Shown piece by piece: positions 1-14,443 of a stretch of 64,000 nucleotides of DNA (the stretch's first letter is position 1; every line of letters begins with the position of its first letter). A model generated the notes under the pieces. It was given only the letters and a program-made list of their open reading frames with translations. It did not search any database and was not told where the DNA came from. This stretch comes from Condylostoma magnum (lineage: Eukaryota; Ciliophora; Heterotrichea; Heterotrichida; Condylostomatidae): the NCBI GenBank assembly GCA_920105805.1, contig CAKKTI010000056.1:1-64000 (forward strand). The letters run 5' to 3'. Position numbers and translations under genes: made by a program.

Positions 1-1
1 G

Positions 2-3000
2 GATTGTAATGAAACATGGTTCCTAAAGAAAGACTTTACATGTACACAACTATGTCCAGATGGTGAATATGAGAATAGTACAGTGGAAATACATCAATGC
101 AGTGATTGTATAGCCAACTGTAAAGAATGTTCAAATGATACAGTGTGTGAGGAATGCAATTGATAATACTTTTTAAAAGCAGATTTAACTTGCACAACAA
201 TATGCCCTGATAACAGCTAGCCGTCTAATGTTAACTAATCTTCATTTACTGTAGAGTAAAGAAGAGCAAGATATCTATTTTCAGCCGATTCTTAATCTAC
301 TACTTCTTTGCATAACAATTCTTTATATAAAGTTTATAAAGGATGTACAATAGATACAGAATCATCAGTAGTAGAACCTGAATTTGCAGGCTAAGATCAA
401 GGGTTCTAATTTGTATCAGATAATCAAATGATTTTAGTTCCCTAAACATTCCCATATCGATTTAATGATGAATTTACAATTACTATGTGGATCAACCCTA
501 ATTTATAATCCTCAGAAAATCCAGTCCTCATCAAAGCAAACTACGCAGCTACAAAAATATTTGACCTAAGAATCAGCTCAACTAATAAATGAAAATTCAT
601 TAAAACCTGAAATAACACATAACTATAAGTTGAAACTGCAACTCAAGCTTTCCATTAAGAATGATAATAAGTTATAGTAGTTGGTAACTCTGATAATATT
701 ACTCAAATCTATCTGGAAGGTATACTGGAAAATACAGAAAATATTATTAATACAACTAGTTTCGATGATGATTATGTGGACTTTAAATTCTGTATAGGAA
801 GAGGTATTATTGAAACCGGATTTAGGGGAATTATATGGGAAGTTTAGTTTTTAGGATATCCATTGACTGAATTATCAATAAAAACTAGTTATGATCCTTG
901 CAGATTTGATGAGTAATGGTGGACATACTAATAATGCATTCCAATTTGCCAAACAGGGTATTACAATGGAATTTAGGGATAATGTGATGAGCAATTGTAA
1001 AATCCAAATCTTACTGGAATATGAGAAACTTGGTTTATTTTAAGTAGCTAAAGTGATGAATTTTAAGCTTAATATGACTAAAGATTTAAGTTGTATTTAG
1101 GAGCTTATCCGAGACCTGAAGATACTAGTATTCCTAGTAGTTCTAAGCCTAGTATTGTTAGTAGAAATGATGATAACTCATTATAAACAGTAAATGAGGG
1201 TGCTTTGTTTTAAAATAATGGACAAAAGATCAATTTTCCCGGGGACAGGTCAGTTTATGTATTTGACAAAAATTTTACTATCTTTTTCTGGGTAAAGCCA
1301 GAGTCTATAACTGAATTGCTACCAATAATGGAAAAACTAGGAAATACTCTTTTAAATGAAATTTCCCTGTGAAATGACAACAGCAAGTTTAGTTGTATAC
1401 TGAGATATCCAAACTAATCAACTATTTAGATTGATTCTACTGAAAACATAGTACAGGATTCAACTTGGTAGAACATAACTATAACAGGAGCAGTTTCTTC
1501 TAATATACTAACACTCAAGCTATACTACTAAAATCAATTAAATAACACCGAAACATTTAATGTTACTTTGAATCCAATGGAAGACATAAAAGAAAGATAT
1601 TCATTCTTTATTGGATTTAGTAGATAATAGTAAAAATCTTACAAAGGTTATATATGAGAGATTCATTTGTACTCGGGTAAAGGAATAAGTAGTAATGAAA
1701 TTGATAGACTTTTCAATCCTTGTAGAGTCTCAGGCTTTGGATTAGTTGACTCAAATTGCTAGGCCTGTTTAGTTACCAATTGTTTTGAATGTATTAATGA
1801 TGTAACATAGTGTACTGATTGTGAGTAAAATCTATCATTAACTAGTTGTAAATCAGAATGTGCCGACTGTGAGCTTGACAATTGCGAATTTGTTAAGTTT
1901 ATTAATAGAAGAAGTGATTTTGTTAAATAACCTTCTACTGTAGGAAATAAATACTTATTTACAATGTTTTTAAGACTTGAGAATTTACAAGATTAAGCAG
2001 ATTTTATTGTACTGAATGATACTATTACAGGAGAGTTAATAAAATTATCTATAGTTTCTTCATAATTGACGGTAAGATTTACTAAATGTTCACCTGCTGG
2101 CTCTTATTTGGAGGATAATTACAATATAAATGCATAGGAATGGTACTTTTTATCATTAGGGGGATAAAATAAAAAGTATTACTTTAATTTATTAGGAGGA
2201 AGTTATCAAACATTAGATATTTCAGCTATGAATGCTACTGGGGGGAATTATTGTGTATCATCAAATCCTTAATTAATAATATAAACAGTATATGACCATT
2301 CGATACAAATAGCATATTTAATGTACCATGGACAATCTTTTACAGAAGAAAGCATAAAAGCTACATTATTAGGGGGTTATTATACTACTTTTGCTATGTA
2401 AAATGAATTTATAGGATTATAGGCAAATTCTTTTATAGACTATCCAAATAGTTCCACTGTTAATCTATATAATGATTAAAACAGTCTAATAAATAGTACT
2501 ATTTTAAGAGAAATAGGAGGAGTCAAGGCTTTGATTATTCCTAATTAATAAACAGATAATTGTAATTTTTATACAGACCATGTTGAAATTGATGCTCCAT
2601 CTATACCGAATGAAGAGCTGTTTTAAATTGTGGCTAATTAGTTTACTAAAACTTATAAAGAAATTGTCTATAATCAAACTACCGATTAGATCACTCTCAT
2701 GGAAATATCTGACTTTGAAATGATTTGTACACGGCCTTTAACAATTCAAAAGGATTATAATACAAATACAGCTATTTTAACATACTAAACTGGTACTTTT
2801 GCTAGAGACACTCCTTATGTCATACAAATCATTGACTTAAACTATCCAGATTATAATCTAGATACAGTCTAAACCTTATATTATACTTTGATTAAATTTG
2901 GAATTGATGCTTAAAGAGCAAAAATTTACTCTGATACTGATCTTTTTACTTATAGAATACCTTATTCAATTAAGTTATATCATAAAGGAGTAAATCATAC

Positions 3001-6000
3001 TGTAACAGGAGATAATATATGTCCAAGTGGGCTTTAAGATTATATGGATAACTCTGCTAATTTTATAAACAAGGTTTGCGTATATTAGGCAAATAATGTT
3101 TATAAACTTCATATAAAACAGCCAAACAATGCCACAGATTATAAAATAAGTATAGTGATAGATAATGTCATATCATCAGTGGTATTTAGATTGATTATGA
3201 TAGATAAAGGATATTTTACAATGCAAATAGTTGAAAATGATAGTCCATGCTATATATTTTAACTTTGTATTATTAATTTGAATTCATATGATCCAGATTT
3301 TAATTTCAATGATTACTCTAGTCACTACTACCACATTCAAGATAGCTTAGGAAACGACATAACTATAAATGAGCTTAAATACTATGATGAGAATACCTTA
3401 ATCTTTTACTCAGAATCTGAAATATCTATAGACTTCTACTTTAAAATAACTAATCAGTCCTAGAACTCAATACAGAAGCATATTTAAGTTAATTTCAGCA
3501 ATCTTTTCAGCATTGAGCAAATTTAAGATATTACTCTAGATGCGGGGTCAAGTTGGTAATACTAAACAATCGTTTCCAACCCTAATAATAGTAGTTTGAC
3601 GTATCAATTATCCATAAGCCCCACTACAGAAGAAATATCAATATCGAATTCAGGACTTATTACTTGAACTGACACTTATTAAGAAACATGGCAGATAACT
3701 GTATCAATAACCGTAAGTATTACATAGGATAACCATTTCACTGAGTAAATTCAATTTTAAGCTACTGTAAGACAAGCCCCTTAAGTTATATCAACTACTC
3801 ATTACTGCTATTAAAACTCATCATGCCTTATCTAACTATCTCAAATCTTCAATAACCTGTAAGCTGATTAGAAGATTAGCACAAGTGACCCTAATACTAT
3901 TCTTGGTAATGATTATTTAATAGGATTGTATAGCACTCTAGGTCCCCTAACTATCACTTTTGATATTAAAAACGATCAAGGTTCTTACATAACACGAGAT
4001 GCTAACTTTGATATAAAACTATTCACAAGTGATTTCATTTACTCTCAGTGAGTAGTAGATACCAATACATTCAGAATTCCAATATTCTCCGCATATACTT
4101 TAGTAGCAAAAACTCTAATAGAGCCAGCATCAGATTTTTCTGTATAGGGTAATGAGATTGTATGAAATTCTAACATTTCTATAGCGAATAATCCTCATAT
4201 AATAGTTCTAAGAGGCTTAGGAAGCAATACGGATTAATCAACTGCTTATACATCCCTACTATTCCCCACTTGGCCAAGCAGAAACAGCTTATCCTTGAAT
4301 GAAGTTATTAAACCTTATGGATCAATATATTATGAAGATTTCTCCTCCTATCTAACTGATGTAAACATATAGTACACCTTTACGATAACCTAAGCCCCCA
4401 CAGAAAACAACTTCACTATAGGAACTCTATCCGGAATTCTACATACAACTAACCTAACTCACTCAGGATCTGTTTAAATCACAGCTTAAGATTACAGAGG
4501 TAACTAAATATCATATGGTAAAACATTCACAGTAAGATATATACTGACAATCACTCCTCCAAATCCATCTTAATTAAAAGTTTGGTTTGGTAGTAGTCAA
4601 TGCTCAGCTGCTTTCAGTTATACTCCAACTTCAACTGAACCTTCTAAAAGTTTTTCCCATTCTGAATCAAACATTACAGTAAGTTCTGTTTCCGGGGGAA
4701 GTGGACTGCTTTGCTGGAATAATGTGAATGATTATAGCTCTGGACAAGGAGTTTATAGAGTAAGTAATGCTCATGATGCCAGCATATTTGAGGAAATCAC
4801 AGTAGAGTTCAGAGCCTTGAACCCTGTACAGCCAGATTGGGAAGATTTATATGAAGAAGATGAGTACTGTGCTGTTGGGAAAGAATATGTTTTTGATACT
4901 AGGAATTACTTATTGCATTACTTAGCGTAGATTGAGCTAGTTAGTGTTAGTTTTACATCGAATCCTGATATATCTGCATAGGCTAGTTTTAATGATTATA
5001 TAATGAAATGAACTCCGTAAGGAGAAGTTACAGAATAATAACTTACCTTTAATGCCTGTCATTTAGAACGGTGTAGAAGTAAAACTTATGTTATAGACTG
5101 CGTGTTTTAACATCCTATATTGATAACTAACATCATAGACTAAACCACTAAAATTGGGGACCCATGAAACTTGTTAGTAGAAGTCACTAGAAATGGATAA
5201 TCAGTAAATCACTCTAATTTAGTAGATTTTTCTATAGGAGGAGAAAAACCCGATGATATGGTAATCAATCCTTAAACTGGAGAAATAAAATGGGATGATC
5301 CTTAGCCATTGGGAAGCTATGATATCATAATCAGTGTTAGAAGTCATGACGAGTACTGGGTTTAAGACACAACTACTTTTACTCTTATTGTAGAAGATAA
5401 TGCCTATCCAGTTATTGATAAGTATCTTACGGACGATGAGAAAGCATGCATAATTAGTGATCCACCTACGGACTGTATTTTCGACTTAAATCCAATTTTA
5501 CAGGCAACTGACTAAGAAAGTGCTAACTTGACTACACAAATCTATACATTTAGTAATTCTGATTAATATGAATTAGTTGGAAGCAACTTAGTATGGAAAA
5601 GAACTCTCATAAGTGATTAAGAAGAGATATCAGCGTGGATTATTGTACGAATTACAGATGAGCACAATGCTACCACAGAAACACATCCTTTTAGAATATA
5701 TCCTAATCATTTACCTGTGATATCAGATCTATAAAGCACTCCTACTAATCACGATACATTAAAAGCTTATAAAAATGTATAATGAAACAGAAGTTTCAGT
5801 ATTGCTGATGGAGCATTCACTTATCCAGGAGATTTTGATGAATTTGTTATTCAAAATATCAATGTAAGTCTGTCAATAAGTGGGGAAGTTATTGTTAATA
5901 ATAATGGATAGTTAAGTTGAACTCCCACTGCGAATTCAGAAGGCTAAACTGTTGTATTGACTATAGAATACACTGATGGTGGCATACCTAATTAATACGT

Positions 6001-9000
6001 GCAAAGGAGCTTCAATATAGAAGTTCCTGTTAATAATTTTCCTCAATGCAGTTAAATTCCAGATTCCTCCTTACAAATATTTGTTTCTGTGCATTTCACA
6101 ATAGATCTATTAGATTATTGCTCGGATTTGTAAGACGCAACTGAAGATCTTGTATATGAAGTAAGTCATGATCTGCCTAATATGAGTATAACAGGAAGTC
6201 ATAATACAATATTTAACTGAACACCTTCAAATTCCTAAATTGGTGTTCTTTACAACGTTTAAGTTAAAATTACAGAGATTTTTAAAGGAGGAATTACAAA
6301 TATTACTTTTCCTCTACGCCCTAAAGCCCCGTTAAACCTTATACACAGTAACGACTAAGCTTATATCCACCAACCGTTTATTTCCTATATAACCCTAGAT
6401 AATTTCTCAGAGGATTACATCTTCATGGAAAACTTGTCATTTTCAATTACTGGGCATTCTGATATAACTATTAGTGAATGGGGTAAAATACAATGAAATG
6501 ATCCTTTCCCTCCTAATCCAACAGTTAATATTACAATATTAGAAAATACACCGGGATTTGTGGCAGATTCAGCTAACTATTCATTCTAGATACAAATTGA
6601 CATAACATCTCAGCCTCCGTAATTAACTAATGTTCCAATTCCTACTAATAAAAAATAGTAACCAGAGCAGTATAATTGGGATTGGTAGATAGTTTGCTCG
6701 CATGAAGTTCCTACAGAATAACCTTAAATCATAGTTAATTAAGTACCAGGCTATATAAACAATCAAATCTCTAATGACAACTAAATAGACTTTACATGGA
6801 ATAATCCTCATTTAATATGCTCTGATTTAATTCAGATATAGTGTGATACCTCCCATAGTTTAACTGATAAATACTCTGCAATAGTAGGGCCTAATGTACT
6901 CAATAACAAACCGCCAACAGTTGATACTTATACTGCAGATAATCGCTGGAATATACAAGAGAATATTGAAAGCTCATTTCAAATAAACTGGGAAGACCTA
7001 GATACGACTTCTGATAAAATTTCAATAACTTTAATCAGTGATATCACTCATTTCTACGGTCTCTAAGTGTTCAAATGAGGATTTTTGGTATGAAACGTTG
7101 AAAAAATACCATTAAATCACTAAATAGACCAGAGTACAGGAAAAGTATTAGGAAAATTAGACTTTTCAATAACAGATTAAATTGCCACAGTAAACTTCTC
7201 AGTATATTTCTCAATAACCCTAATAAACGATCTTCCTAACTTTGTTCTGGGTTCTCCTTTACAAATTGATAGAAAAGTGAGGTATGAGTAATAATTTCAA
7301 ATAAATCCAACTGATGAGGAATCTACTACCTTTATTTACACATCTTTGCACGATGATATCAATTAAAGTCAAAGTAATCCTTAAGTTTTCAGATGGCAGC
7401 CATAAAGACGCGATATATTTGAAGAGTTTACCATTTCAGTAGAAGACGAGGACGGAGGTGTCACTTCAAGGACAAGTTATGCTTGCTAGGGTCAAGAATG
7501 TAGAACATGGCCTATTATCCTATCAATTTAGTCGGATGACTGTACTAATAGTGGAAGCACCATAGTAGATTGCCCTATTTTCTCTGTTTAAGATTATCTG
7601 AAAATTGATATACAGGGATATAATTTCGGAAGCTAAAAGCCACTAGTTATGGTAGGAAGACGCTAATGTACTGTCATTTAGTACACTTATACAACAATTC
7701 AATGCAGGCTGCCTTTTAACCCGGAAGGATAGTATAATGATGTTTTGGTATATGTTGTAAGAAATGATAGGAATGAAATTTCGATGCCTTTTAGTATTTC
7801 TTATAGATTTTACTTAAAACCTAGTGTGTTTGATCTGAGGAATATTAGTCAAACATATCCCAGGATCTATACGATTGATAATAATAATCAATACAATGTA
7901 ATAGTGCATGGTACCAACATATTCCCTAGTTGTATATGCAAGGCCATGCTGTAAAGCGATAATTCTTTAGCACAACAAGGCACTTTTACTTATATTAATG
8001 AGAAAGAGGGAAAATGCACTTTTAATGACCAGTTAACTACAAGAACTACATTATATACACAAATATGCTTTAGAAGTCATTGCAGTGAGGAGACAAATGT
8101 GCTATTCTAAGTAGTTTCTAATTTAAAACTGTAAATAAATGCTGGAAGTTTAAGTGATTAAGAGGCTCACCAAGGCCATAGCCACGGCCAATATTACATT
8201 GATATTGAGGTTCCAAATCTAGAGTAAGACATCTGTACAGAAAATCTCATCGTATTCTAAATCTTAAACTATGCCATATCAGCAACTAACTTCTGCCAAA
8301 ACAGAACTGGAAAATTACTAATACCCATAAACTCAAATCCAACAGCTGAAACCTAGTACATCCGATTCTCAGTAAACGGCGGAATAGACTGATCAAACGA
8401 CTCTAACTCTATATTTTTCCAATTCCAAGGCTATTGCCAGAATAACCAGTACATAGACGACCGAAAATGTGTTGATTGCCCACCAGGCTATTATTGCGAT
8501 CACGATTTTTCAGAAAACAGTATTACATCAGCCCCTCGTCCCTGTGAAATGGGGTACTATTAAGATGAAAGTGGATAAACAGTGTGTAAAATCTGTCCTT
8601 TAGGCCATTAATGCTTTTGCCGAGGTATGGTAAATCCTGTAAAGTGTGATGCTGGGTATACTTGTCCTGAACTTGGAACTATTAAAAGATACCAGCCTTG
8701 TGTTCCAGGGTTTTACTGCCCGGCTGGAACAGAAACAACTAATAAGATTTTAGACGGGTCTGATGAATAAAGACAAAGCACTGATCCGCAGCCGTGTCCC
8801 TAGGGAGTTTACTGTATTAGTGGAATTTATTAGGAAGCTAGTATTGATTAGAATATGTATACACCGTAGCCATGTGCTTAGGGTTACGTTTGTCCATCAG
8901 GCAGTGAGAATCAATTTGGAGTGCCGGACTGCGAAATTGGATTCTTTTGCCCGAATAGTGCGAATTGTATTGAAATTAGAGACTATATACTCAATAATCC

Positions 9001-12000
9001 TAATTGCAGTTGTAATTCGATAAAGTGTCCATGTACAAGTGGTTATAGTTGTGCAGATGACTTACTAGAAATTCCTACGAGATGCTCTAAAGGATATTAC
9101 CAGCCATCCTTACAACAGTCAGTTTGCCTTGACTGTCCAGCAGGTTTCTTTTGTTAGTTTGATGATGACTCGGCTCCCCGTACTAAAACCCCATGTCCAA
9201 AGGGGAATTACTGTGAATCTTTATCCACTACTAGTATTCCTTGTATATAAGGTTAGTATTAAGACTAGCTTCAGTAATCAAGCTGCAAAGACTGTCCGAT
9301 TGGGTTCTTCTGTGATGAAAATGGAATAGTAACTCCAAAGCCATGTCCTGAACGATTCTACTGCTCTAGTATAAATCTAATAAACCCATAGCCATGTCCT
9401 GAAGGATACTACTGCCCTTATTTTACTAATAGATCTGCTATAGAAGGAGACAGTGGTACTCCTCCTCGTCCAGAACAAGAAGTAATAGATGATTTTATTC
9501 AGCAAATGTATGATTAAAGTGATTTATACGATAACAGCATGAACGTGTATCCTTAACCGTGTCCTCCAGGAAAATTCTGTATAGAACGTTCCTCAGATCC
9601 TCAAGATTGTCCACTAGGAACTTACAATGATCAATATAAGTAAAAAGCATGCTTGCCTTGTCCTCCTGGAGGTCTTTGCCTGGAAGTTGGTGTTATTGAA
9701 CCTCAGGTTTGTAGTAGAGGCTTTTTCTGCATTAATAATACTAAGTAGTTGTGTCCTCCTGGGATGTATTGTTTAGAGGGAACTGAGACATCTAACCCAG
9801 ATCATCCGACTCTGAAACCCCCTTAAAGATGTTTTCCCGGTACTTTTTGCACTGGAGGTATTGAAAAGGCAGTGGCTGATAGTAATGATATAAAAGCACC
9901 GTAGCCTTGTAATATTGGAACTTATAATGATGAGTTTGGATAATCCACATGTAAGCCCTGTCTTTCGGGACATTAGTGCCTTGAATACTAAATGGATAAA
10001 CCTATACCATGTCCTGCGGGGTTCTATAGAGGAGAGGGCATCAGGCCGGTGAATTGTATTGCTTGTCCTGAAGGAACTTTTAATGTTGAAACAGCTGCTA
10101 CTTCCTAAGATGCATGTAAGGCATGTCCAGCAGGTATTGTATGCACTAAACCAGGAACAAGTGAAATTAACGAAGCAAACTCTTACGAGTGTCCTTCTAA
10201 GTTCGTATGTCCAGAAGGAACTAACAGATCAACACGATTTGACATACCCTGCCCGATAGGTGCATTTTGCTACATTGGAACTCCAAGTATTGAGGAAGCA
10301 AAGAAAAATAAATGCCCAAAAGGAAGATTTTGCAGGGCAGGAAGTGGGGCAATTGAAGGTGATTTAGAAATATGCGAATAAAGTGTGAACAATTGTCCAA
10401 TAGGATTTCTATGCTAGAGCAATCATTACTGTCCGGAAGGAACTGAGGAATAACTACTCTGTCCTCCTGGAACAGTTTCCCTTGTAGGAGCCAGCTAGCA
10501 ATTAGACTGTTTCAGAGATTACAGTAATTTTTACAATGTTTAAATAGTACATAAGTAGCCAGCCTCTCCAGAGCTTGCTGTAGAAGCCCTCTCCTTCTAC
10601 AGGTTAAATTGTAATTTTCTATAGAAGTATCAATAAGCCAGGATGCCAGAGGACTTTTAACTCACTGTGTTTTTTGAAACAAGGCCTTTAGGAAGATAAT
10701 TGTAATCAAAAAGCTCAGTATAAAGGATTTTGATTCTAAGCCATTAGAACTACGGAACTAAGCTTAGTTTGCCTTTAATATACAACTAAAAAGACATGTT
10801 ATTGGAAAAAATGCCACTTTAGCTTACTTTTATGTCTGCTGTGCCTGGAAAGTTATCCTTTGAATTAGAGTTTTTAGACGGATAGTACAACTCTGATTTT
10901 GGCTGGGAAGAAACTGCAGGTTCTGATTATACAATAGAAACAGTTGACTCAAATTAACACTAGAAGGGATTTTTAAGTGTAATTACCAGAGCTTGTAGCA
11001 AAACAATAGAGACTCCAAGCAACTATTACATTGTAAATACATTAGACAACAATTTAGAACTAGAATACGAGAACAATTTAATAAAGGATTTTACTTTAGG
11101 GGCTTCTTTTGAGACAACTTAGCATATAGAAGGTATCAAAAGCGAATAAGTTACTTCGGATCTATGAACACTATTACCTGAGGATGTTGATTAATACATT
11201 ACAATGTATCTCCCTTACATTTCAGACTGTGTTCCTTACTTTGGAGCCTATGTCTCTATAAACGACCTGCTCTAATACAAAGACTGTGATTTGGTATCCA
11301 AAGTAAAGCCTATATAAGTAACAGGGATAAATGAGAAGGTAAAAGGAGACTCATGCAATCTAAAATTTACATGTGATTACAATCTTAATATAAACGAGCA
11401 AGAACGTAAGAGAAGATGGTATGAAACAGTCACTGAGCAGCATAATGCCAGAACAGATTACTTAGATGACTATCCTCCGTTTTACCTAACCAGACATACA
11501 GTAGACAGTGAAGAGGTTCCTAGTTATGTAAGACTGGAGAAAAGCTACAATAGAGATTTAATACCGGTAAGAGTAAGAAGAGATAGTGAGCAGTCTTTCA
11601 GAGAGGGGGATGTTCCTCAGAATATAGAGCTTAAGATTGGATACTATTAAAAAGATGAGGAAGATAAGGAAATTTTAGTAGCTGAGATGATTATGTCCAA
11701 TTTTCTTTAAAACTCCGAATGGGGAGACTCTTAAGCTTATGAGTTAAATATTAAAATCGAGCCTTTGAATTGGATTAATTGCTTTAATCATCTTGCATTT
11801 GCTGAGGATGAGTACACCTGGATTTTGTTCTTATATGGAATGTGACTTCTAGCCTGATTTTTCCCCTTTTTATTGATAGCATTTGCCATTAAGCGTAAAT
11901 TTCCGCGATTTGACTCAGTTAAGCCTATACTACAGCAGTATGTATCAGCCTGGATTGCGTTTTTAATGGTAATACCAATCTCATTTTGCTTAATGTGGTC

Positions 12001-13717
12001 AATGTGGGCAATTATATCGGAAGAGGGATGGTTTGACGAGGAAGTAGGAAGCTTTAATGACAAAGTTCCAATAAATGACTCAAATGATGAAAGAATTGAT
12101 ATATACAGGCAAGGAAGATTCGGAATATGTATGCTTGTAATTTCCTTAATTTTCTTAAAGTTATCAGCTGATTTAGTTTTTCCTGTATTGGAAATTAAAG
12201 GTTTCTCATAGGCTGAGAAAATATAAAGAGACGAATCAAGGTCGCAGCAGCCTTCGAGGTAAGGGGGGTACCTTGGCTTTATGGTAGCTATTGCTGTATA
12301 TGGAGTATTATTAGATCAGTTTGGAGGGTTCCCTGATTTCACTGATTACTACTACGCTTTTATCATAGGAGCAGAGATACTTAATTATTTAATACCAATC
12401 TTCGTGACTTTAGCTACTAAGAATGAGCTTGTTTGTGCAATTATTAAGCTATAGAGTTAAATAGTTGTATTCAACATGATTTTAAATGCTGCGAATATAT
12501 ATACCATGCTTATTAGTTTTGTTATAGTACTTGTTGCTAGAATCATAAGGCAAGGACTTTTAGAGAGACCGTTATATTTTCTTGTATGGTCAATAATTTA
12601 CAAGAAATTAGAGAGGTACAAAGGCCCAATAAAGGTAAATTTTAATCAGTAACCTAATAGAAATCGGAAAATTTTATCAATGGGAATGAAAGAAATTGCT
12701 GACAAATCGTTGAATTTAGTATTTGCCTTAATATCACCCTGTTATATTCTGTATATCTATCTTTACTACGATAATATGAACTTTAACTGTTATCAAGAAA
12801 TGTATCTATACTTAATATATCTTTTCTGCTTTTTACTAGTACTTGAGCCCCTTTTCCAATTATTAATATATTGGATGCGGCAAATATCAGATTAGAACTT
12901 CATTTTGCCTCAGGTATACTAAAGTGCCAAACTTGTGCACAGGGAAAGACGATTCAGATGGGCATTGAGTGAGCTTTTAAACATAAACAGTGATTTGGAT
13001 TTATGGGAGTGGGTGAATCCTTTATTAATAACTGGATTTAGTTCCTAATACTTCTTTATTCACATGGTTGCCTCTGTAGGGCAATTTGCTTTTATTGGGG
13101 GAGTAAGACTCTGGTCTTATTCAAGTTACAATCCCTTCTGGGACTATTGGTTCTTTGTATTCTTAGGAATGAGTAAGTTCTATACAGCTTTTGTTGCATG
13201 CAAGATTCTATAGACCTTAGTGGTGAAAATAGGTTCAATATTTTTATGGAAAGTTTAATTCGTTGATCTTTTTGCCAATAGAGGAGCAGATGGTAGATTG
13301 ATTAAATCTGAAGAAGATTATATAAGAGATTAGATGCTGAGTAATGCTGTGCTTAATATTCTAGGAAAGTAAAAGATTATTGGAAATTTCAGCATACATA
13401 ATCTTACAGTACAGTTTATGTAGTTAATGGAAGATACTCCTAATAGGAAAGATTAAGTTTCAGCTACTTAAAGATGACTTGATAGATTTGGATTGGAGAA
13501 TCAAATAGATTTAGAAAAGATATTTGAATAAGTTCATTCTAATATAGACGGAATGAATATAAAGAAAATTCATAAAAGGTTGTAAAATGTTTAAGATATA
13601 AATGTAAGGTTAAAATTATAAGAAGCTTTGAGAATAAAAAGAGGTGAGGATATTCCTAATTGGCCCGCTGAGTTAAGCTATCCTTGGGAGTCTTTAGATA
13701 ATTAGTTTTTTAGTTAA
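2..13717 (+). CDS. Giant multidomain surface membrane protein (3' part, N-terminus outside window)
   Basis: With TAA/TAG as Gln and TGA as Trp, one frame reads through about 4,571 codons with no visible intron. In order: a furin-like Cys-rich stretch (codons 1-75), two LamG/ConA-like modules (about 130-300 and 400-570, with the FTITMWINP and FTIFFWVKP strands), a long beta-rich region with cadherin/Ig-like repeats (about 1170-2430), an IPT/TIG-like module (about 2530-2600), many GCC2/GCC3-type repeats with CPxGxxC and GYYC motifs (about 2815-3500), a further extracellular domain, then about ten hydrophobic segments from codon 3939 onward and a charged cytoplasmic tail. It is probably a plasma-membrane or ciliary adhesion/receptor protein; the tail motif QFVDLF and the Cys-rich-plus-multi-TM plan recall meckelin only weakly. 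Stop chosen is TAA at 13715-13717; a second TAA follows directly, another lies 1 nt before the next ATG, and TAG 13703 is also in frame. Confidence 0.8.
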
Positions 13718-13730
13718 TAATTTTTATAAA

Positions 13731-14435
13731 ATGGGGTGTTGTTATAGTAGAGAGGATGACTCGTAGGTAAAGGCATAGAGATATACGATAATGGATAATG
13801 AGCCGTAAAAGTTTGAGAGGAGTAATCGCTATGATAGTAAAGACTTAAATGACAGACATGAGTACTTTAATAGTCTCTAGTTTTCTAACAATTGGTACTA
13901 GGAAATTAATGATACTGAATAAAACATCATAATAAAATCTGCTTTAAAAACAAAGTATGAGGCGTAGTATCCTTTGTTCTATGTAATAATTGATGTTTAG
14001 AAGAAACTTAGTGATAAATTAGTATAGGTGATATTTAATCCTGCAATAAGAAAAAAATGGGATAAAAGTGTGATTGATATGAAAATATAAAGTTATGATA
14101 AAAATAGTAAACTTGTCTGATATGATATAAAATTACCATATAGTACGCAACATTCTAGATTTGAAGGAATTTATGATTTTACTTTATCTGATAGTGAGTT
14201 TTATATATAACTCAGAGGAGAATAATTAAACAATAAGAAAGCAAATTGTTAGGTGTACTTTGAGTCTATTCATTTTGAAAAAACTGGCTATAAGTCTTTT
14301 AGATTCAGACTAATGCATTAAAGCTCTATTTTCGGTAACTAATAAAAAGAAAAGAAGGACAATGTTGAGACAACGAAGCAGTTCTGGATTCAATGGGCTG
14401 AGAGTTTTATCAAAGAAGCTACTGAAATTAATTAG
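13731..14435 (+). CDS. START-domain lipid-binding protein with N-terminal acylation signal
   Basis: 234 residues beginning MGCCYSRED, a classic N-myristoylation plus palmitoylation signal that fixes the start. The core shows START features: FNPAIRKKWDKSV (the conserved N-x-x-R-x-x-W-D turn), then beta strands with FEGIYDFTLSD and a C-terminal amphipathic helix WIQWAESFIKEATEIN. START domains carry lipids or sterols between membranes; here it would be membrane-tethered. TGA is read as Trp in LVWYDIK. Only 13 nt separate the chosen upstream stop from this ATG. The proposed TAG at 14433-14435 meets a minus-strand gene tail to tail. Function is inferred from the fold only. Confidence 0.72.
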
Positions 14436-14443
14436 GTTAAGCC

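Noticed and set aside
8763-10259. Several plus-strand open frames of 60-90 codons in other phases
   Set aside because: They are shadows of the Cys-rich repeats; the conserved C-P-x-G pattern is only in the long frame.
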